Positions 32,417 to 39,962 of a DNA stretch of 39,962 nt are shown one piece after another. The position numbers and the translations under genes were made by a program. Under the pieces are notes generated by a model, which did not search any database, was not told the origin of the DNA, and saw only the letters and a program-made list of their open reading frames with translations. Location of the stretch: the NCBI GenBank assembly GCA_003506895.1, contig DNXO01000094.1:29071-69032 (forward strand). Reading direction: 5' to 3'. Numbering within the stretch: position 1 is the stretch's first letter; every line of letters starts with the position of its first letter. This stretch comes from Acetobacteraceae bacterium. Its GTDB lineage: Bacteria > Pseudomonadota > Alphaproteobacteria > Acetobacterales > Acetobacteraceae.

Positions 32417-33179
32417 TCCTGTTCCAGGCGGAGGATATTTCGGTTCGGTTTGGCGGAATCCGAGCGGTGGATTCGGTCAGCTTCGATGTGAAACAGGGTG
32501 AGGTTTTTTCGATCATCGGGCCGAACGGGGCCGGAAAGACCACGATTTTCAACCTGATCAGTCGTATCTACAGTTCGACATCGGGCAAGTTGACGATCGA
32601 CGGCACCGACTTCACCCGCACGCCGGCTTATCAGATTGCCAGCCTGGGGATCGCGCGCACGTTCCAGAACATCGAGCTGTTCCCGAATGCGACGCTTCTG
32701 CAGAACCTGCTGATCGGGCGCCACTGCCATTCTCGGGTTGGATTTCTTGCGGAACTGGGATTCCTGCCGTCGGTTCGGAAGGCGGAATTGCACCACCGGG
32801 AGAAAGTCGAGGATGTAATCGCGTTCCTTGGCCTGCAGCGGTATCGAGACTCGCTGATCGCCAACCTGCCCTATGGCGTTCGCAAGGTGGTGGAACTGGG
32901 GCGGGCGTTGTGCATCGAACCGAAACTGTTGCTGCTGGATGAGCCGTCGTCCGGCCTGAACGTCGAAGAGACCGAGGGCATGGGGTTCTGGATCGAGGAC
33001 ATCAAGAAAGACCTGGGAATCACCGTCATCATGGTGGAGCACGACATGGCGCTGGTGAACCAGGTGTCGGACCGGGTGATGGCGCTGAACTACGGCAAGG
33101 TCCTGGCGATGGGCTCCCCGCGGGAGGTGCAGTCGCATCCCGAAGTCGTCAAAGCCTATCTGGGTGGGGAGGTCGCGGT

Positions 33180-33183
<4 letters not shown>
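32413..33183 (+). CDS. Branched-chain amino acid-type ABC transporter ATP-binding protein (LivG-like)
   Basis: This is the first ATPase of the HAAT transporter, 256 residues from ATG 32413; the longer open frame overlaps livM. It has Walker A GPNGAGKTT, the LivG-specific ARTFQNIELFPNATLLQNL, a variant signature LPYGVRKVVELGRAL in place of LSGGQ (usual in this branch), Walker B KLLLLDEPSSGLN and the H-loop VEHDM. It overlaps both neighbours by four bases, so translation is coupled through livM-livG-livF. Confidence 0.95.
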
Positions 33184-33953
<770 letters not shown>

Positions 33954-33955
33954 CG

Positions 33956-35089
33956 ATGAACCAGTCTATCCCTGCCCTAATCGCCCAGCGTGCGGCCTCT
34001 GTCGGTGGCGAAACCATTTTGCGTACCAAGGATCGTGGCATCTGGAAGGCCGTCAGTTGGTCGGCGCTGAACGCCAAGGTGAGCGAGATTGGTTTGGCGT
34101 TGCTGAAGGCTGGTTTTGCCCGTGGCGATGTGGTGGCGATCCTGTCGGAAACGCGGCCGGAAGCGGTTTACGCCGATCTGGCCATCCTTGGCTGCGGCGC
34201 GGCGAGCGTTGCGATCGACCCGGACGAGGATCCCGACCGGGTTTGCCATCTGCTGTCGTCCAGCGGGGCGCGCCTGGCGTTTGTGGAAAACGAAGAGCAG
34301 CTCGATAAGGTTTTGAATGTTCGTGACCGGTGCCCGGGGTTGTCGCGGGTTGTGGTGTTCGACATGAAGGGCCTGCGCGATTTCAACGACGCGGGGTGCG
34401 TCAGTCTGGCGGATTTCGTTCGGACGGGCGGTTCGGCCGATTGGGCGGAGGCCATCCGGTCGTTGGACGCCGACCAACCGGCGGTTATTCAGTTTCCGCG
34501 CAGCGAGGGCTTTGGTCTGGGGCGGACACTGACGCATGGCGACCTGATGCATATGGTTGCGTCTGGTCGGATCCGGATGCCTATACAATCGAGTGACGAA
34601 CGTCTGGCGGTGCTGCGCCTGTCGGATATCACCGAGCGGGTGTGGGGTTTGTATTTGGGGTTGGAGACGGGTTGCATCAGTAACTATCCCGAGGGTCCGG
34701 ATACCGTCATCGAGAATTTGCAGGAGTTGCAGCCAACGGTTCTGGGCGCTGACGCCGCGGTTTGGGCGCATCTGCATGGTCTTGCCACGGCGAAGGCGAA
34801 GGCGGCGACTGCCACGCAGCGCTGGGCTTATGGCTGGGCGCTGAATGCTGGCCGTCTGGGCGGTTCGAAGGGCCAGTTGGCCAATCTTCTGGTGCTGGGC
34901 GCGGTGCGGCGGGCGTTCGGCCTGCGGCGGTTGCGGCTTGCCTATGTGGGTGGCGCGCCGGTCGGTGCCCCGGCAATGGATTGGGCGCGCTGCCTGGGTA
35001 TCGCGATTCAGCGCGTGGATGAGGTTACGGCCAGTGCCGGTCAGGTGGACGAACGCTACCGGGCCTTGTTGGAAAACGCCTACGTATAA
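33956..35089 (+). CDS. Truncated AMP-binding (acyl-CoA synthetase-like) protein lacking catalytic motifs
   Basis: The 377-residue product aligns by eye with the N-terminal half of long-chain acyl-CoA synthetases (ANL superfamily): IPALIAQRAASVGGETILRT, GDVVAILSETRPEAVYADLA, ENEEQLDKVLNVRDRCPGLS. The ATP-binding P-loop, normally YTSGTTGxPKG, is replaced by QFPRSEGFGLGRTLTHGDL (about 179-197); the YGxTE adenylate motif is missing and the protein stops where that motif should be (IAIQRVDEVTASAGQVDERY). The hinge and C-terminal domain, some 250 residues, are absent. The frame is intact, starts 2 bp after livF with ATG 33956, and keeps operon spacing, so it looks maintained rather than recently broken. 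Full-length synthetases occupy this position in related liv operons, as far as I recall. Confidence 0.75.
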   Translation: MNQSIPALIAQRAASVGGETILRTKDRGIWKAVSWSALNAKVSEIGLALLKAGFARGDVVAILSETRPEAVYADLAILGCGAASVAIDPDEDPDRVCHLLSSSGARLAFVENEEQLDKVLNVRDRCPGLSRVVVFDMKGLRDFNDAGCVSLADFVRTGGSADWAEAIRSLDADQPAVIQFPRSEGFGLGRTLTHGDLMHMVASGRIRMPIQSSDERLAVLRLSDITERVWGLYLGLETGCISNYPEGPDTVIENLQELQPTVLGADAAVWAHLHGLATAKAKAATATQRWAYGWALNAGRLGGSKGQLANLLVLGAVRRAFGLRRLRLAYVGGAPVGAPAMDWARCLGIAIQRVDEVTASAGQVDERYRALLENAYV

Positions 35090-35121
35090 CGTTGCGAATG
35101 CAACCATTAAAGGGAAACGTC

Positions 35122-36282
35122 ATGATGAAAGCCTTGCTTGCCGCTGCCGCGCTTACGCTGGCGGTTCCAGCGATTGCCGCCGAACGCGGTGTCACCGACA
35201 CGGAAGTGGTCATCGGCACGTACACCGATTTGTCGGGCGTGACGGCGATGTGGGGACTGAACAACTCCAATTCCTGGCGGATGGTGTTCGACGGTGTGAA
35301 CGCCGCGGGCGGTATCAACGGCCGCAAGATCAAATACATCGTCGAGGATAATCAGTATCAAATTCCCCGCTCGGTTCAGGCTGCGAACAAGCTGATCAAC
35401 CGCGATGGCGCTTTCATTCTGGTGGGCAATGGCGGCACGCCGATGAACAATGCGGTGATGCCGGATCAGCTCGCCAAGGGTGTGGCGAACGTGTTTCCGC
35501 TGACCTCTGCCCGGTCGATGTACGAGCCGCTGAACCACCTGAAGTTCGGGCTTGGGTCTAGCTATTACGACCAGGTCCGCGCCGGGCTGAAGTATTTCGT
35601 GGAGAAGCGTGGAAAGAAAAAAGTCTGCACCATGGCGCAGGATACTGATTTTGGCCGCGATATCACCGACGGGGTGAAGGACCAGCTAAAGGCCGATAAT
35701 ATGACGCTGGCGGGCGAGACGCTGCATAAGCCGACCGACACCGATTTCAGCGCCTCCGCCGCACGGATGAAGGACGTGAACTGCGACCTGATCGTGGTTG
35801 GAGGGATCGTGCGGGATTCGGTGCAGATCATCTCCGCCATCCGCAAGATCGGCTGGAACGTCGACATCATGGGGCAGGCCGCGAGCTATGACGATGTGGT
35901 TGCGACCGTGCCGGGCGGGACGACGGAGGGGTTCTACTCGATGACCCCGATGCTGTTTGTGGCCGAGACCAGCACTGATCCGAAGGTGAAGGCGTTCGCC
36001 GCCGAATATCGCAAGGAATTTGGCAAGGAGCCGAATTTCGCCGCGCAGATTGGCTACACCGGGGCCAACGTGACGGCCCTGGCGCTGAAGAACGCCGGGA
36101 AGGACCTGACGCCGGATAGCTTTGTCGCCGGCATGGAGGCGATCAAGGACTACCATGATATTTTCGGCTCGCCGGTGATCTCGTTCAGCCCGACGAAGCA
36201 TCAGGGGTCTAACCAGTCGTTCCTGTGTGTGGTGAAGGGCGGCAAGTGGGAGGTCGTGGAGAAGGAGCCGCTGGGGTATTAG
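35122..36282 (+). CDS. ABC transporter substrate-binding protein (LivK-like)
   Basis: This is the periplasmic binding protein of the HAAT transporter, 386 residues from ATG 35122, which follows AAAGGGAAACG; the frame also contains an upstream ATG at 35092. The signal peptide MMKALLAAAALTLAVPAIAA is followed by the family opening TDTEVVIGTYTDLSGVTAMW. Later blocks are DGVNAAGGINGRKIKYIVED, KKVCTMAQDTDFGRDITDGV and NFAAQIGYTGANVTALALKN. It is the last gene of the operon, 32 bp behind the AMP-binding homologue. The ligand cannot be read from sequence; linkage to an acyl-CoA synthetase relative suggests a carboxylic acid rather than leucine. Confidence 0.92.
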   Translation: MMKALLAAAALTLAVPAIAAERGVTDTEVVIGTYTDLSGVTAMWGLNNSNSWRMVFDGVNAAGGINGRKIKYIVEDNQYQIPRSVQAANKLINRDGAFILVGNGGTPMNNAVMPDQLAKGVANVFPLTSARSMYEPLNHLKFGLGSSYYDQVRAGLKYFVEKRGKKKVCTMAQDTDFGRDITDGVKDQLKADNMTLAGETLHKPTDTDFSASAARMKDVNCDLIVVGGIVRDSVQIISAIRKIGWNVDIMGQAASYDDVVATVPGGTTEGFYSMTPMLFVAETSTDPKVKAFAAEYRKEFGKEPNFAAQIGYTGANVTALALKNAGKDLTPDSFVAGMEAIKDYHDIFGSPVISFSPTKHQGSNQSFLCVVKGGKWEVVEKEPLGY

Positions 36283-36350
36283 CGGGTTTGGTACTGCCGC
36301 ATTGGTGCCGTTCACGCACGGCTGGCGGTGCTGAAGCAGGGAAGTCGTGG

Positions 36351-36376
36351 GTGGCCGGGCCAAGCCCGGTCATGAC
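36351..36376. terminator. Hairpin repeat (copy 2) between convergent binding-protein and hydrolase genes
   Basis: TGGCCGGG (36352-36359) pairs with CCCGGTCA (36365-36372), one G-T pair, loop CCAAG. The sequence is nearly the same as at 27968-27994, including the following TGAC. Both copies lie in gaps between convergent genes, consistent with a bidirectional terminator-type extragenic repeat. Confidence 0.6.
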
Positions 36377-36388
36377 ACAAGGAAAAAG

Positions 36389-37396
36389 CTAATGGCCCTC
36401 GGCATTTTCCTTCTTCAGCCATTCGGCCGCCGTCCGGTTCGCCCCTGACGGCAGCGGCGCGGCCGGGTCGCGTATCCAGGCCAGGATGTCGCGGATCGGG
36501 GCCTCGCGACCCTTGTCGCGCAGCAGCAGGTGGTAGCCGTTCGGATAGAACGCCCGCATGGGACCGGGGGGCAACGCCTCCCATGTGGCGGCTGTCGCCC
36601 GGGCCGGGACCAGTTCGTCGTGTCCGCCATACAGGAACAGCGCGTGGGCATCGAAATGCGGGGCGGCGGCGAGCGCCTGGTCCATGAGATCGACCAGACC
36701 CTTGATCGCATCGACGCGGGTGGCATGGATGGTCAGCGGGTCGGTGGACAGGCGCACCAGAGCCTGACGGTTGTCGCTGGCGGTGACCTTCACCAGGCCG
36801 CCGCCGGTCAGCGTCATGCCCGGCACGGTATGGTCGGCGACCCATAGGCCGGCGCGCATGAACACGTTCATCTTGTCCCGCCCCCAGACAGCCGGGGCGA
36901 TCAGCACGTAGCCGTCCACCGGCGGCGGATCGGGTTCGGTCGCCAGCACCATCAGGGCGGCGGCGCCCATGCTCTCGGCCATCAGGATCAGCTTGGTGTG
37001 CGGATAGCGCGCCCGCAGCAGCCGGACCATCACGCGGGCATCCGCGGTGAAGCCGTCGGTGCCGGGCCACAGGCCACGGCTGGGCGTCGCGCCGAAGCCG
37101 CGTTGGTCGGGGGAGAACACGGCCATACCCGCGGCGGCGAAATCGGGGGCCGGATACTCCCACGCGTCGCGGCTGTCGTTCATGCCGTGCAGCGCCAGCA
37201 CGATCGCCGCCGGGGCCGCAGCGAGGGAGCCGTTCGGCAGCCAGACCCGATAGGGCAGCGCGGTGCCGTCGGGCATGGTGAAGAATCCCGCGGTTTCCGT
37301 GGGTTTTTCCACGCGCGAGCCAAGCGGCGCGCCCTGGCCGATGCAGCCGGCGAGCAACAGCACAGCCACCAAAACGGCGGTCAGACGTCGCATCAC
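36389..37396 (-). CDS. Alpha/beta hydrolase, lysophospholipase-like lipoprotein
   Basis: The 335-residue protein has a lipoprotein signal peptide with lipobox LLAGC (Cys18), so it is probably anchored in the envelope. The alpha/beta-hydrolase triad is visible: nucleophile Ser142 in AESMG, Asp260 in YGGHDELV and His289 in NGYHLLLRD. An oxyanion-type LALHGMNDSRDAW and SPDQRGFGATPSRGLWPG fit the monoacylglycerol lipase/lysophospholipase group. Substrate is not known. It is divergent from the zinc-finger gene and convergent with the liv operon. Confidence 0.88.
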   Translation of the reverse strand: MMRRLTAVLVAVLLLAGCIGQGAPLGSRVEKPTETAGFFTMPDGTALPYRVWLPNGSLAAAPAAIVLALHGMNDSRDAWEYPAPDFAAAGMAVFSPDQRGFGATPSRGLWPGTDGFTADARVMVRLLRARYPHTKLILMAESMGAAALMVLATEPDPPPVDGYVLIAPAVWGRDKMNVFMRAGLWVADHTVPGMTLTGGGLVKVTASDNRQALVRLSTDPLTIHATRVDAIKGLVDLMDQALAAAPHFDAHALFLYGGHDELVPARATAATWEALPPGPMRAFYPNGYHLLLRDKGREAPIRDILAWIRDPAAPLPSGANRTAAEWLKKENAEGH

Positions 37397-37467
37397 GGGA
37401 GGATGGTTGAAAGCATTTGCCGCATCGCTATCATCACGCCGCTTCCCAGACCAGTCAGAGGATCAAA

Positions 37468-37695
37468 ATGCCGGACGGCGCCGCCCCCCCCACTGCCACG
37501 AATGGGACACCTTCAACGGTGACACCGACCGAGATCATCCATGTGGACTCCCGCACCGTCGCCTGCGATGGCGGCAATGGTGCCCTGGGCCACCCGAGGG
37601 TCTTTTTGCGCATCCCTGACGAACAGGTGATGTGCCCGTATTGCTCACGTTTGTACGTCTTGAACCCGGGAGCGGATCACGCCAGCGGACATTGA
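37468..37695 (+). CDS. CHCC-type zinc-finger domain protein
   Basis: The 75-residue protein carries a zf-CHCC domain (PF10276 type) like that in the mitochondrial complex I subunit NDUFS6: VACDGGNGALGHPRVFLRIP ... VMCPYCSRLYVL, giving one Cys, one His and a CxxC pair as zinc ligands. The first 35 residues are low-complexity Pro/Thr. ATG 37468 follows CAGAGGATCAAA. Such small proteins are common in alphaproteobacteria and their role is uncertain. The polA reading frame begins at or just after its stop codon. Confidence 0.88.
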   Translation: MPDGAAPPTATNGTPSTVTPTEIIHVDSRTVACDGGNGALGHPRVFLRIPDEQVMCPYCSRLYVLNPGADHASGH

Positions 37696-37706
37696 AATAG
37701 GGACGG

Positions 37707-39962
37707 ATGTCGCCCCGGAGGCTGAAACCAAGAAGCTGCACCTGATCCTGATCGACGGATCAGGGTTCATCTTCCGCGCGTTCCATGCCCTGCCGCCTAT
37801 GACGCGGCCGGACGGGACGCCGGTGAACGCGGTGTTCGGCTTCACCAACATGCTGGCGAAGCTGTTGAAGGAGCATGTCGGCACCCACATCGCCGTGATC
37901 TTCGACGCCGGGCGGCTGACGTTCCGCAACCGGCTGTACGATGCCTACAAGGCGCACCGTCCGCCCGCGCCCGAGGAACTGATTCCTCAATTCGCGCTGG
38001 TGCGTGAAGCCACCGAGGCGTTCGGCGTTCCGGCGATCGAACTGCCGGACTGGGAGGCGGACGACCTGATCGCCGCCTATTGCCGCGCCGCGACGCAGGC
38101 GGGTGGGCAGGTGACGATCGTGTCCTCGGACAAGGACCTGATGCAGTTGATCCGGCCCGGCGTGGATATGCTGGACCCGATCAAGCAGAAGCCGATCGGG
38201 CCGGCCGAGGTGATGGAAAAGTTCGGCGTCACCCCCGACAAGATGGTCGAGGTTCAGGCGCTGATCGGCGATTCGACCGACAACGTGCCGGGCGTGCCGG
38301 GGATCGGCCCCAAGGGCGCGGCGCAACTGATCAACGAGTTCGGTAACGTGGAGGCCGTGCTGGCCGCCGCGCCGGGGATGAAGCCATCGAAGCGGCGGGA
38401 CATGCTGATCGAGCACGCCGAGAAGGCCCGTATCTCCCGCCAGTTGGTACTGTTGCGGGAGGACACGCCGCTGCCTCAGCCGATCGAGGCGCTGGCGCAG
38501 CGGGATGCCGACCGGCCCGCCTTGGTGACCTGGCTTTTGAAGCAAGGCTTCCGCAGCACTGTCGCTCGGTTGGGCCTGGATGCGCCCGCGGCGGCGCCGG
38601 TCGAGGCGAAGCCGGTGGTGCAGACCGATCTGGGTTTGGCACCGCCGCCGGCCGGGTCCGGGTTTGGTCCTTATGTCAGCGTGACCTCGGGCGAGGCGCT
38701 GCGGGTCTGGGTGGCGGAGGCTATGGCCGCCGGCTACGTCGGGATGGATACCGAAACCGACGCGCTGGATGCGATGCGGGCGCGGTTGGTCGGGTTCTCG
38801 ATGGCCACGGCGGCCGGGCGTGCCTGCTATGTGCCGTTGGCGCATGAGGTCCTGGGCGAGCAGATGAAGCTGGCCGACGCGATCGAGATCCTGGGGCCGA
38901 TGCTGACCGACCCCTCGGTGCTGAAGATCTTCCAGAACGCCAAGTTCGACCTGATGGTGTTGTCGCGGGCCGGGTTCCCGATGCCGACCCCGGTGGACGA
39001 TACGATGCTGATCTCATACTCGCAGGAAGCTGGGCTGCACGGGCATGGGCTGGATGAGCTGTCGCAGCTTCATCTTGGCCACACGCCGATCACCTATGAC
39101 GAGGTCACCGGCACGGGGCGCAACCGCGTGCCGTTCCAGCAGGTGCAGATCGACCGCGCCACCGCCTATGCCGCCGAGGATGCCGATGTGGCGCTGCGGC
39201 TGTGGGATGCGCTGAAGCCGCGTCTGCGGGTGAATGGCGGGCTGGCGCTGTATGAGCAGGTGGAACGCCGGCTGGTGCCGATCCTGCTGGAGATGGAGCG
39301 GGCTGGCGTCAAAGTCGATGCCGACGACCTGAAGCGCATGTCGGTCGATTTCGGCGAGCGGATGGCGGTGATGGAGGTCGATTGCCACCGTCTGGCCGGG
39401 CATCCGTTCAACCTGGGCAGCCCGAAGCAATTGGGTGAGGTGCTGTTCGACGAGCACAAGCTGCCCGGCGGCAAGCGGATGAAGACCGGGGCGTGGGGAA
39501 CGGATTCCTCGGTGCTGCAAGGGTTGGCGGATCAGGGGCATGAGCTACCGAGCCGGATTTTGGAATGGCGGCAGTTGGCGAAGTTGAAATCGACTTATGC
39601 GGACTCGTTGCTGACCGATATCAATCCCGAAACCGGGCGGGTGCATACGTCCTTCGCGATGGCGATTGCCTCGACCGGGCGGCTGTCGTCAACCGATCCG
39701 AATTTGCAGAATATTCCTATTCGGACGGATGAGGGCAGCCGGATCCGCAAGGCGTTTATCGCGGAGCCGGGGCATGTTTTGGTCAGCGCGGATTACTCGC
39801 AGATCGAATTGCGGCTGTTGGCGCATGTCGCCGATTTGCCGGTGCTGCGGGAGAGTTTCGCCAACGGGGAAGATATTCACGCGCGCACGGCCAGCGAGGT
39901 CTTCGGTGTCCCGATGGAGGGGATGGATCCGATGACACGCCGCCGCGCCAAGGCGATCAACT
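37707..39962 (+). CDS. polA: DNA polymerase I (3' part beyond window; start region apparently frameshifted)
   Basis: PolA fills gaps and removes RNA primers. Visible in order are the 5'-3' nuclease (LILIDGSGFIFRAFHALPPM, LPDWEADDLIAAY, SSDKDLMQL, GDSTDNVPGVPGIGPKGA), an intact 3'-5' proofreading domain (DTETDALDAM, QNAKFDLMVL, AYAAEDADVALRLW), and the polymerase with STGRLSSTDPNLQNIPIRT and motif A VSADYSQIELRLLAH. The window ends in motif B (RRRAKAIN). The polA frame has no ATG, GTG or TTG between the stop at 37661 and ATG 37799, which is too late. ATG 37707 behind AGGGACGG is one base out of frame: one extra base after ATGTC would give M-S-A-P-E-A-E-T-K-K, a natural N-terminus. ATT 37691 overlapping the preceding TGA is the other option. 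Confidence 0.93.

Noticed and set aside
37760..38845. 361-codon open frame on the minus strand
   Set aside because: It is antisense to polA with low-complexity Arg/Gln/His composition; the plus strand carries conserved nuclease and exonuclease motifs.

Overview
The window is GC-rich chromosomal DNA from an alphaproteobacterium, most likely a member of the Rhodospirillales and perhaps of the Acetobacteraceae. This rests on the alphaproteobacterial single-cysteine DksA, a flagellar cluster with an FlbD-like sigma-54 activator, an Rrf2-type regulator heading a suf operon, a tRNA-Trp/secE/nusG block, and a ctpA / divergent polysaccharide deacetylase / rppH block. Species cannot be named from sequence reading alone. 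Almost every base is coding, and ATGA start/stop overlaps are used throughout.

Layout. 1-2421 (minus): Rrf2 regulator, sufB and truncated sufC, with an IscR-type operator upstream. 2655-6144 (plus): a crotonase-fold enzyme, a zinc-ribbon methyltransferase with an extra C-terminal domain, and an EnvC-like murein hydrolase activator whose start codon is not canonical. 6191-13175 (minus): a flagellar operon running flgI, rod-binding protein, flgN-like, fliG, fliH, fliN, sigma-54 activator, flhA. A near-perfect -24/-12 promoter lies in front of flgI, with a 21-bp palindrome farther upstream. 13480-15855 (plus): dksA, an SMP-30/gluconolactonase-like gene and HMG-CoA lyase. 16045-19009 (minus): ctpA, deacetylase, rppH. 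19239-22308 (plus): an SDR, the 3' remnant of a marR gene, and a DHA2 drug-efflux transporter that carries an in-frame 123-bp palindromic insertion.

22196-23404 (minus): an orphan soluble histidine kinase overlapping the transporter's 3' end. 23712-27899: a LacI-controlled divergent locus, with a PhyH dioxygenase, an MHS permease and a TIM-barrel isomerase opposite lacI and a 22-bp operator between them. 28040-28945 (minus): tRNA-Trp, secE, nusG, without rplK after nusG. 29172-30350: PA0069-type radical SAM protein. 30455-36282 (plus): a six-gene branched-chain-type ABC transporter operon that includes a truncated, motif-less acyl-CoA synthetase homologue. 36389-39962: a lipoprotein alpha/beta hydrolase (minus), a CHCC zinc-finger protein, and polA, which is cut by the window edge and appears frameshifted at its start.

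No defence system, prophage, CRISPR array or classical insertion sequence was seen. The observations most worth following are the palindromic element inserted in frame in the efflux pump, the pseudoenzyme in the liv operon, two genes (envC-like and polA) without a usable ATG/GTG/TTG start, and the regulatory palindromes at the flagellar and LacI loci.
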